DNA of 16,891 nucleotides from an uncultured beta proteobacterium (GTDB lineage: Bacteria > Pseudomonadota > Gammaproteobacteria > Burkholderiales > Burkholderiaceae_C): positions 1 through 16,891 of the forward strand of contig CAILKA010000009.1 of NCBI GenBank assembly GCA_903834645.1. The letters are read 5' to 3'. Position numbers and translations under genes: made by a program. The notes beneath the pieces were generated by a model. That model had not been told where the DNA came from. It made no database searches and saw only the letters and a program-made list of their open reading frames with translations. Shown here piece after piece: positions 6,971 through 13,164 of the stretch; the first letter of the stretch is position 1; each line of letters opens with the position of its first letter.

Positions 6971-8233
6971 GATGAGACTCAGGTTGAACCCATCAGCCAT
7001 GGCCTTTGCGCCGGCATCGTTGGGGTGAAGATTGTCCCCGCTGTTGTAGGCAGGGTTGATCGTCGTCGGGTCTGCGGGATTGCGAACGATGGCATCGAAG
7101 TCGGCCACCCCGTTGGCCAGGGAGTTGCTTCGTATCCAGGCGTTGACGGCTTGACGCTTGGCTTCGCCGGCTTCGGTGAACGGATACCGCGTGAAGCCCT
7201 TGTTCGGCATGATCGTGGCCAGGAAGACCTTCTTCCCGGCGGCCTGTCCGGCCCGGACCATCGTGGTCAACCCGTCGATGACCTGTTGAGCCGTCACGTC
7301 CTGACCCGCCACCGTGGGGCCGATGTTGATGTCGTTGATGCCCAGCAGGATCACGGCAGCCTTGACGTTGCTGACCTCCAGCACATCCCGGGTGAACCGA
7401 TCCACCGCCCTGGGTCCGATGCCATCGAAGAGGATCCTGTTGCCCAGGATCCCCGCATTCACCACGCCATAGGCTGCCAATGACGGATCGGCCGCCAGGC
7501 GAGCATCGAGTTGGTTGGTCCAGCGCCTGTTCGCGCCCGAGGTGGTCCCCGCGCCATCGGTGATCGAGTCCCCGATGGCTACCACTGCGCCCTTCGCACC
7601 GTCATGGCGGACATCGATCTTGCTCAACCAATAGACCGAGTTGACGCGAGCGGGGTTCGACAGGGTGCCTGAAGATGCCGCGTTGCCCGACACGGCACCT
7701 CCTGCCTGGTTGGCGAAGCTGTGGAACGTCGCCACCTGTGTCTGGCCCGCCACGAAGATGCTCACGAGCACATCGCTCCTGTCTGCCACCCTGAAGACGA
7801 CCTCATCGCTCCACACCTCCTGCCCGGGCGCCAAGGTGACGGAAGCGTTGGCATTGAAGGTGATGGCCGTGTCCGACGCCGGATCGATGTCCGTGGCGGG
7901 CGCCGCGGCATCGGTGGACGCCCGGGCGATCCGCACCGCGTCGAGCACCAGGGGAGCCGTTCCAAACACGTTGGACACACGGACCTTGACCGATGTCCCG
8001 CCCACGCTCACGCGCATGCGCTGGCGAATCGTCTGGTTCTGGAAATAGGTGGCGGCCGGGGCAGGCGTCAGGACCGGGTTGTTGAAGTTCTGGACGGCTA
8101 CGGACCACGTCGTCTGAAAGACGGCCGGCGGATCTCCCCCACCGCAGGCCACCAGGCCACCGATCAAGAAGGCCAGTGCCCAAGCCTTCGCCCACCGCAC
8201 GATCGGACTCTGCGTCCCCGCCTTCAACGTCAT
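6959..8233 (-). CDS. SGNH/GDSL-type hydrolase, lipoprotein
   Basis: A 424-residue secreted esterase/lipase-type protein. ATG 8233 is fixed by a strong ribosome-binding site (AAGGGAGGT, about 4 nt upstream); longer in-frame starts lack one. A lipoprotein signal ends in GLVAC with lipidated Cys30. A beta-rich N-terminal domain (about 35-205) precedes the SGNH domain: block I GDSITDG (Ser223), block II NAGILGNRI (Gly261), block III LGINDI (Asn300) and block V DNLHPNDAG (Asp400, His403), so the catalytic set is complete. Such two-domain GDSL proteins act on acyl or acetyl esters, often of polysaccharides. The gene lies directly downstream of the LysR gene on the same strand. The local DNA is less GC-rich than the flanks. 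Confidence 0.93.
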   Translation of the reverse strand: MTLKAGTQSPIVRWAKAWALAFLIGGLVACGGGDPPAVFQTTWSVAVQNFNNPVLTPAPAATYFQNQTIRQRMRVSVGGTSVKVRVSNVFGTAPLVLDAVRIARASTDAAAPATDIDPASDTAITFNANASVTLAPGQEVWSDEVVFRVADRSDVLVSIFVAGQTQVATFHSFANQAGGAVSGNAASSGTLSNPARVNSVYWLSKIDVRHDGAKGAVVAIGDSITDGAGTTSGANRRWTNQLDARLAADPSLAAYGVVNAGILGNRILFDGIGPRAVDRFTRDVLEVSNVKAAVILLGINDINIGPTVAGQDVTAQQVIDGLTTMVRAGQAAGKKVFLATIMPNKGFTRYPFTEAGEAKRQAVNAWIRSNSLANGVADFDAIVRNPADPTTINPAYNSGDNLHPNDAGAKAMADGFNLSLIGGL

Positions 8234-8308
8234 GAAACCTCCCTTGAACTCCGGCATGGCGTGCAAGCGAGTTCCCTCGACGCGCCTGAACCCGGGATTG
8301 CCGCAGGC

Positions 8309-8337
8309 ACTATGGCTGCAACCCTCGGCTTGGCCAA
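8309..8337 (-). promoter_or_regulatory. Candidate promoter of the SGNH hydrolase gene
   Basis: On the minus strand TTGGCC (8337-8332, 4/6) and CATAGT (8314-8309, 4/6) are spaced by exactly 17 bp. This predicts initiation near 8302 and a leader of about 70 nt. Both boxes are imperfect, as expected for an activator-dependent promoter. Confidence 0.4.
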
Positions 8338-8345
8338 GCGTGCAG

Positions 8346-8372
8346 ATGGAAAACTAAATTCCATTCATGGAA
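8346..8372. promoter_or_regulatory. LysR-type operator: palindrome TTCCAT-TC-ATGGAA plus third half-site
   Basis: TTCCAT (8359-8364) and ATGGAA (8367-8372) form a perfect 6+2+6 palindrome that satisfies the LysR box T-N11-A. A third copy, ATGGAA (8346-8351), lies 7 bp closer to the SGNH promoter. The palindrome centre (8365.5) is about 64 bp before the predicted start of transcription, where LysR regulatory sites usually lie, and the third half-site sits where an activation site would. The element is an AT-rich island in the 177-bp gap between lysR and the hydrolase gene. Confidence 0.5.
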
Positions 8373-8410
8373 CAAAGCGCCACTTCTGCATGCGTGGCGG
8401 GCCGGCGCAA

Positions 8411-9316
8411 CTACAGGCGCGAGGTGCCATGGTCCAGACCGTTGGCAAGCTCATCGGCGAAGCGCGCGAGGCGTGCTGGCCACAGCCGCGAGACCGTCAC
8501 CAGGTTCAGCGGCGTGTCCGGTCCCTGCCAATCAGGCAGCACACGGCGCAAGGATCCACGCTGGATGTCCTGGGCCGCCATCCGGGCGTCGATGAGGCCG
8601 ATCCCGGCGCCACGAAGCAACAGCTCCCTGGCCATCGCCATGCTGCCCGCGGCAAATCGTGACGGAGCTTCAAACGAGAACCCGCTCCCCTTGCCGCCGG
8701 CGGGCTGCAGCATCCAAGGCGTGCTGTGGGCGAAACCCTGCAGGCGAACAAAGGCATGGGATCCCAGGTCGGCCGGAACCTGCGGGATCACGTTTGCGCG
8801 CAAGTACAGGGGCGAGGCCACCAGCCAGGATCTCAGGGTGCCCACCCGACGGGCGACGAGCCCGGAGTCGATCAGGCGCCCGATGCGTATGGCGGCGTCG
8901 ACGTTCTCCAAGATCAGATCCACGCGGCGGCTGCTCAGGTCGAGTTCCACCCGGGTCTCCGGGTTGGCCTTGGCAAAGGACACCAGCACGTCGGGCAGGT
9001 ACAGCGTGGCGAAGTCGGCCGTGCACGATAGCCGCAGGGTGCCGCGCACCCGATGGGCCACCTCGGCCAGGCTCTCATGCGCCAGTCGCATTTCCTCGAT
9101 GAGGTGCGCACACCTCTTGTAATAGTTCGCCCCTGCCTCCGTGGGCTCCACTTTCCGGGTCGTGCGATTGAGCAGGCGAACCCCGAGCCCCTTCTCGAGT
9201 TCCGAGATCCGCCGGGACAAGGTGGACATCGGCATGTCCAGCCGCTGCGCCGCTCGCGTGAAGCTGCGGGTGGCGACCACCTCGACGAACAGTTCGACGT
9301 CGCGCATCAGGGGCAT
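8411..9316 (-). CDS. LysR family transcriptional regulator (CrgA-like)
   Basis: A 301-residue LysR regulator. The N-terminal winged helix-turn-helix is clear: 'LFVEVVATRSFTRAAQRL' (9-26), the recognition region 'MPMSTLSRRISELEKGLG' (28-45), and 'RLLNRTTRKVEPTEAG' (47-62). The linker helix (63-90) and a substrate-binding domain (92-301) beginning 'GTLRLSCTADF' follow, resembling the CrgA/type-422 subgroup. ATG 9316 gives the standard distance to the helix-turn-helix; the same frame continues to 9646 but upstream residues have no family resemblance. It is likely an activator or repressor of the SGNH hydrolase gene immediately downstream, based on the palindrome between them. The effector is unknown. 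Confidence 0.93.
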   Translation of the reverse strand: MPLMRDVELFVEVVATRSFTRAAQRLDMPMSTLSRRISELEKGLGVRLLNRTTRKVEPTEAGANYYKRCAHLIEEMRLAHESLAEVAHRVRGTLRLSCTADFATLYLPDVLVSFAKANPETRVELDLSSRRVDLILENVDAAIRIGRLIDSGLVARRVGTLRSWLVASPLYLRANVIPQVPADLGSHAFVRLQGFAHSTPWMLQPAGGKGSGFSFEAPSRFAAGSMAMARELLLRGAGIGLIDARMAAQDIQRGSLRRVLPDWQGPDTPLNLVTVSRLWPARLARFADELANGLDHGTSRL

Positions 9317-9359
9317 CTTGATTGTCTCGCCAGTGGAAGAGTGAAGTCTTGATTCTCTC
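9316..9359. repeat. 13-bp direct repeat upstream of lysR, 31-bp period
   Basis: TCTTGATTGTCTC (9316-9328) and TCTTGATTCTCTC (9347-9359) match at 12 of 13 positions and are offset by 31 bp, about three helical turns. The first copy begins at the last base of the lysR start codon. It is a possible autoregulatory site; chance cannot be excluded. Confidence 0.35.
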
Positions 9360-9752
9360 TTTATCCCAAATGGATCGCTTCCTTGCATCTGCGTCATGTC
9401 GAACTCGCGGCGCCCGCCGTGCCTGCCCGCCATGAATCCGGATCCCACCCCCACTTCTCCCATTGGGCCGCGCGCACACACGAGGCCGCTGGTCGACCAT
9501 CGCCGGATCAACACCGGGAATACCGCGCTCGTGCGGGTGGACCACCCGGTCGGCACCACTGATCGGCACCCGACCCGCTCGTTCGAAGCGACGCAAGGCC
9601 TCGACCTCCTGCCCAGCCTGATGGCCTGGCACAAGCCCATGGTCATGGCGGTCCAGCATCAGGGAAGTGGAACTTTCTGGTGAGGCGTCGATCCCACGTT
9701 CTCCGTCCATGACGGCCCCTGCTGCAGAGGCCGCTTCACGCCAAAGCCCACC
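9317..9752. other. 436-bp region without a recognisable gene
   Basis: This lies between the divergent lysR and alpha/beta hydrolase genes. The lysR-proximal 80 bases are AT-richer and hold the direct repeats. A rightward open frame runs 9396-9683 (inner ATG at 9432, 83 residues, ending QHQGSGTFW). It has no ribosome-binding site, domain or composition that persuades me it is a gene. Open frames also cross it on the minus strand, as expected in GC-rich DNA. It may hold the decayed remains of a gene, but I recognise none. Confidence 0.5.
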
Positions 9753-10628
9753 ATGCCCTCCACGTTTCCACGCCTGCTCTGCTCCTGCCTGCTGCTGGCG
9801 GCCGCCCTGGCCGGCTGCGCGTCCATCGAAGTGCGCGATGGCGACATGTTCCGGCGCTCCACGGCGCCCGTTCCTGCCGACTGGCTCGCCCAGGTGGAGC
9901 CGCTGGCGGCGCCTCGGAAGGTGGAGCGCCTGCAGTTCCGCAGCGACGACGGCGTGGCCCTCGGGGGCCTTTTCATGCGCCACCCCCAGGCCCGGGCCAC
10001 GGTGCTCTACTTCCAGGGCGGGGGCAACCACATCCAGCGTGACGCCGCCTGGCTGGCCGCGCTCGGTGGCGACTTGCCCGTCCATGTGATGGTCTGGGAC
10101 TACCGCGGCACCGGGCTGAGCGCCGGCGAGGGCGGCACGAGCCTGCTGCTGGCCGATGCCCAGGCCGCTGCGGCTGAAGCGCGGCGCCAGGGCGGCGCCG
10201 GCGTGCCGCTGGTGTACTGGGGCTACTCCATGGGCACCCTGGTCGGCGCCCACCTCGCGCAGCAGCACGCCCCGGACGCCCTGATCCTGGAAGGCACGCT
10301 CACCAACGCCCAGGACTGGGCCGACAACCAGGTGCCTTGGTACGGCAAGCCCTTCGTGAGCATCCGGCTGGCCGACACGGTCAGGGCCTACGACAACCGG
10401 CAGGCGCTGCAGCCCCTTCGCCGGCCCGTGCTGATGCTGGTGGGTGGGCGGGACGAGGTGTCGCCGCCGCGCTTCACACGCGCCATCGTGCAGCAGATGC
10501 GCCACCCGCAGTGCGCCACCGTGGTGGAGGCGCCGCGCGCGGGCCACGGCGGCATTCACCGCCACGACGAGGCTCGCAGCGCACTGCGGCGCTTCGTGGA
10601 TGGCTTGGGCAAACAGCCCGGCTGCTGA
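9753..10628 (+). CDS. Alpha/beta hydrolase, lipoprotein
   Basis: A 291-residue alpha/beta-hydrolase of the BAAT/YfhR-like (Hydrolase_4) type. The lipoprotein signal LAGC gives lipidated Cys22, so the enzyme is probably anchored in the outer membrane. The catalytic set is visible: nucleophile Ser159 in GYSMG, Asp234 in VGGRDEVSP and His265 in AGHGGIH. An oxyanion-hole strand reads VLYFQGGGNH (84-93), and 'WDYRGTGLS' (115-123) is the usual turn before helix A. No good ribosome-binding site precedes ATG 9753, but the signal peptide fixes the start region. The natural substrate is unknown; relatives are carboxyl esterases or thioesterases. Confidence 0.93.
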   Translation: MPSTFPRLLCSCLLLAAALAGCASIEVRDGDMFRRSTAPVPADWLAQVEPLAAPRKVERLQFRSDDGVALGGLFMRHPQARATVLYFQGGGNHIQRDAAWLAALGGDLPVHVMVWDYRGTGLSAGEGGTSLLLADAQAAAAEARRQGGAGVPLVYWGYSMGTLVGAHLAQQHAPDALILEGTLTNAQDWADNQVPWYGKPFVSIRLADTVRAYDNRQALQPLRRPVLMLVGGRDEVSPPRFTRAIVQQMRHPQCATVVEAPRAGHGGIHRHDEARSALRRFVDGLGKQPGC

Positions 10629-10637
10629 CCGCCGGGC
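10616..10637. terminator. Perfect 7-bp GC hairpin enclosing the stop codon
   Basis: GCCCGGC (10616-10622) pairs with GCCGGGC (10631-10637); the 8-base loop holds the alpha/beta hydrolase stop TGA (10626-10628). No T-run follows. It lies before the padR promoter region, so a transcription end here would separate the two units. Confidence 0.4.
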
Positions 10638-10730
10638 GAGGCCGGATGGGTACGCCACCGGCACGCCGTCAAGGCCCCATCGAGCCCAGCCCGCCCGACG
10701 ACTGCTCGGGCATCGGGCGCCCCGTCGACG

Positions 10731-10789
10731 TACATCGAACCGGGATTTGCTTGACGACGTATACCTTGTGTCGTAAAGTAATCGATGTA
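10731..10789. promoter_or_regulatory. 8-bp inverted repeat bracketing the padR promoter
   Basis: TACATCGA (10731-10738) and its exact reverse complement TCGATGTA (10782-10789) lie 51 bp apart centre to centre, one upstream of the -35 box and one over the start of padR. The embedded TACAT/ATGTA halves resemble known PadR operators (ATGTA...TACAT). Autorepression by looping or by two separate dimers is a reasonable guess. Confidence 0.45.
10751..10779 (+). promoter_or_regulatory. Candidate sigma-70 promoter of padR
   Basis: TTGACG (10751-10756, 5/6) is followed after 17 bp by TAAAGT (10774-10779, 4/6). Initiation would fall near 10786, only about 3 nt before the padR start codon. Together with the absence of a Shine-Dalgarno sequence this suggests a leaderless or nearly leaderless messenger. 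Confidence 0.5.
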
Positions 10790-11127
10790 TGCCTAATGAA
10801 TCAACCGACGAACAGATCCTCAAGGGCCTGCTGGACACCTTGGTGATGCACGTCCTGCGGGACGGGCCCAACTACGGCTTCGGCATCCGCGAGCGGCTCG
10901 ACGAGGTGCTCGGCGCGGATGCGGGCCTCGTGAAGGAGGCCACGCTCTACCCGCTGCTGCACCGGCTGGAGCGCAACGGCTTGCTGGCCTCGCACCACGA
11001 GCCCGGCGAGCGTGGCAGCCCGCGCAAGTACTACCGGCTGACGCCCGACGGCCAAGCCTTCCTCGACCGCCGCGTCGCCGAATGGCGGCGCGTGGCAGCC
11101 CTGCTGCACCGGACCATCCTCGATTGA
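10789..11127 (+). CDS. PadR family transcriptional regulator (small, s1 type)
   Basis: A 112-residue winged-helix protein, the length of the short PadR subfamily that lacks a large C-terminal dimerisation domain. Family hallmarks are 'QILKGLLDTLVMHVL' (9-23), 'NYGFGIRERLDEVLG' (28-42), the recognition helix region 'KEATLYPLLHRLERNGLL' (49-66), and the wing 'PRKYYRLTPDGQAFL' (77-91). The start lacks a ribosome-binding site (see promoter entry). It is followed 14 bp later by a membrane protein with a HAAS-like N-terminal domain, a common PadR partner arrangement. It probably represses its own operon until an unknown signal is bound. Confidence 0.95.
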   Translation: MPNESTDEQILKGLLDTLVMHVLRDGPNYGFGIRERLDEVLGADAGLVKEATLYPLLHRLERNGLLASHHEPGERGSPRKYYRLTPDGQAFLDRRVAEWRRVAALLHRTILD

Positions 11128-11141
11128 ACAGGAGCAAGACC

Positions 11142-12128
11142 ATGACGCCACTCGCAATGCGCCTTCGTTCGCCTGGCCTGCCTGCAGACCTCGCCACGGG
11201 AGATGCCCGCCTCGATGCCCACCTCATCGCGCTGGATGCCGCCCTGGCGGGCTTTCCCGCCGTGCGTCGCCAGACCCTGCTGGAAGCCCGTGACTTCCTG
11301 CTGGAAGCGCGCGACCGTGCCCGCGACGCCGGCCGCGACGACGCGACCGCCGCACAGGAGGCCATCGCCCTGCTGGGGCCCATCGAGGAGATCGCGCGCG
11401 AACAGCGCGCCTCTCGCATGGCGCTGTTCCGCAGCACCGTCTTGAGCACAGGCCTGGGCGGTGCCGGGGTGATGCTGCTGCTGTCGCTGCTGCGTACCGG
11501 CTGGGCGCAGGCGGACTGGCTCGCGCTGGCTGGCACGTTCGCCTTTCACGCCGGGTTCTTCGGCATCACGCTGGGCTACTTACAGACCTACGTCGTCAAG
11601 CGCGCCGAACCGGCGGCCCAGGATGCCCCCGCACCCGGCAGTTTCCTGGTGCAATTCGCGCCGACCAGCATCGCGGTGTCGTGGGGGCTGGCCGCGGTGT
11701 TCGGGCTCGCGTGCCTGCTGGTGGCCGCTGGCCTGGCCGGGGTCGGCCCGTTCGTCTCGATGCCGACAGCAATGGCCGTTGCCCTGCTGCTGATCAGCCT
11801 GCGCCTGACCCTCGGCGCGCTGCGCGCCGCGCGCTTCCGGGCCCGCGTCGACGCCGACACGCTGCGGATCGACGGCCTCTTCGGCCCAGTCGTCATCGCG
11901 CGCGCGGCCATCACCGGCTCCAACCGCGCCAAGATGCCGATGCAGCTGCTGATCCCGGCAGCGGGCCTGTCGCATCAGATCGATTGGCGCGACGACAGCA
12001 ACCACGCGCGACGCACCTGGGTGTCGATCGCTCCTGACCTGGTGCATGGCGACCGCCTGATCGCGTGGCTCGAGGCCGCCGCGCGGGCACGTGCACTCAG
12101 CCCCGCAGGGGCGCCCTCCCGGCCCTGA
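11142..12128 (+). CDS. PadR-linked membrane protein with HAAS/DUF1700-like N-terminus
   Basis: A 328-residue protein. An N-terminal soluble helical region (about 20-90) contains 'LDAALAGFPAVRRQTLLEAR', resembling the HAAS/DUF1700 signalling domains that are typically encoded next to PadR genes. Four to five membrane segments follow (about 96-117, 126-150, 168-198, 205-227). A C-terminal cytoplasmic domain (about 228-320, 'RVDADTLRIDGLFGPVVIARAAI') has a strand pattern like a bacterial PH domain. ATG 11142 has an AGGAG 8 nt upstream. In other bacteria HAAS proteins bind or modulate their PadR partner or prefix permeases. The role here is inferred, and the domain call is from pattern only. Confidence 0.75.
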   Translation: MTPLAMRLRSPGLPADLATGDARLDAHLIALDAALAGFPAVRRQTLLEARDFLLEARDRARDAGRDDATAAQEAIALLGPIEEIAREQRASRMALFRSTVLSTGLGGAGVMLLLSLLRTGWAQADWLALAGTFAFHAGFFGITLGYLQTYVVKRAEPAAQDAPAPGSFLVQFAPTSIAVSWGLAAVFGLACLLVAAGLAGVGPFVSMPTAMAVALLLISLRLTLGALRAARFRARVDADTLRIDGLFGPVVIARAAITGSNRAKMPMQLLIPAAGLSHQIDWRDDSNHARRTWVSIAPDLVHGDRLIAWLEAAARARALSPAGAPSRP

Positions 12129-12399
12129 GCGCCCTGAGCGCGCCCGCGCAGCGACGGTGTGGGCCGCATAGCGCGCCGCCACCTGCGGGCCCCCGGGGTC
12201 GAACTTGTCACCGAAGGCCACGGCGGCGAAGTGCGTCCGGCGAGCCCCGGCCTGGCCTGCGGCGCTTGCGAGCCGGCAACCGATTCGGCAGTGTCTGCGC
12301 TCAGGCCCAGCGCGGCCCTGTGTTCGTGGAGAGGTCCGCAATCCCACCACGACAAGGCGGGCCGTGCCGCGCGCAAGCCGGTTCTGTGCTCTCGCGCCC
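12129..12399. other. 271-bp gap between convergent genes, no gene seen
   Basis: This lies between the ends of the PadR-linked membrane protein gene (+) and the DUF3047 gene (-). GCCCTGAGC occurs twice in tandem (12122-12130, 12131-12139), so the stop codon TGA is duplicated in frame. A minus-strand open frame here contains 'AVAFGDKFDPGG', which looks protein-like but has no start or family I can name; it may be the remnant of a lost gene. Confidence 0.5.
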
Positions 12400-12412
12400 T
12401 CAGCGTGAGGGC
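12396..12412 (-). terminator. Perfect 7-bp hairpin at the end of the right-hand operon
   Basis: GCCCTCA (12396-12402) pairs with TGAGGGC (12406-12412) around a 3-base loop; the DUF3047 stop codon (12400-12402) lies in one arm. There is no T-run on the minus strand after it (GCGAGAGC). It is a plausible transcript end for the operon. Confidence 0.4.
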
Positions 12413-13164
12413 CCTGGGGTGAACTTGAGGTCAGCGATGAACCCCAGGCTCTCGCCGCGCGTGTTGTCTGCGTCCGCACCGAGCGCGATGGCCACGAGCC
12501 GGGGGACGCTGGTGGTCTCGTCGCCAAAGGCCCTGACGAAATCCGCAGCCAGGTCGCGCTGCACCGCTTGCCACGCCCCCACCTTCATGCCGAGCGTGAT
12601 GTAGCGAACCCGCCGGCTGTAGGCGTTGGGAACGACCGTGCCTTCGGGCCACGACGGATCCCAGACGTAGCACAGCGTCGCGGTGGGCAGGCTCCGGCCG
12701 GTTCGGCTTTCGGCCAGCCGCAGAAGCTGCCGCTCCACGAAAGGCACCGCAGACCTGGGCATGTCGAAGAGTGCGCAGACCTTCAGCGCCACATCGTCGC
12801 CCTCGCGGCTGCGCAGGTCGGGCGCGGCCAGCGCCTGGTCGACGCGCCAGCGCCAGGACAGCCACCCGGCCGGTGCATCCTTCAGCACATGCACCAGGTT
12901 GCCGTACGAGGCGGCCGCCTGCACGCGAAGCACGGTGCCGGTGTCGTGCTGCTCCAGAACGAAGCGCGTGAGGGGCAAGGTCTGGCCCGGGAGCCCGGCA
13001 AAGACCCACGGTGCGGGCGGCAAGGAACCGGGAGATCCCGCAAGGGGAGCAACGATCGGTCCGGCAGCCAGGCACGGCGCCAGTGCACCCATCCACGCCA
13101 GACACACGCACCAGCGAGCTGCCGTGGGCACGGCCGGGCGCCGCCTCCTGGCCGAAGCACTCAC
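12400..13164 (-). CDS. DUF3047 domain protein, exported
   Basis: A 254-residue protein. The start GTG 13164 overlaps the previous stop as GTGA (13161-13164); the longer frame to 13185 is less likely. An Arg-rich N-terminus followed by a hydrophobic stretch (about 15-33, WCVCLAWMGALAPCLA) is a Sec signal peptide. The rest matches DUF3047: 'LSWRWRVDQAL' (102-112), 'REGDDVALKVCALF' (120-133), 'LCYVWDPSWPEGTVVPNAYS' (164-183), 'RDLAADFVRAFGDE' (203-216) and 'GADADNTRGESLGFIADLKF' (229-248). DUF3047 has no established function; it is a beta-rich periplasmic domain. It is the last gene of the right-hand operon. Confidence 0.88.
   Translation of the reverse strand: MSASARRRRPAVPTAARWCVCLAWMGALAPCLAAGPIVAPLAGSPGSLPPAPWVFAGLPGQTLPLTRFVLEQHDTGTVLRVQAAASYGNLVHVLKDAPAGWLSWRWRVDQALAAPDLRSREGDDVALKVCALFDMPRSAVPFVERQLLRLAESRTGRSLPTATLCYVWDPSWPEGTVVPNAYSRRVRYITLGMKVGAWQAVQRDLAADFVRAFGDETTSVPRLVAIALGADADNTRGESLGFIADLKFTPGPSR

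Noticed and set aside
9317..9646. N-terminal extension of the LysR frame up to 9646
   Set aside because: The residues before ATG 9316 do not resemble LysR proteins, whose helix-turn-helix begins within the first 20 residues.
9075..10871. 598-codon minus-strand open frame across lysR, the gap and the alpha/beta hydrolase
   Set aside because: It spans three unrelated features antisense or out of frame and shows no conserved domain; it is long only because stops are rare in GC-rich DNA.
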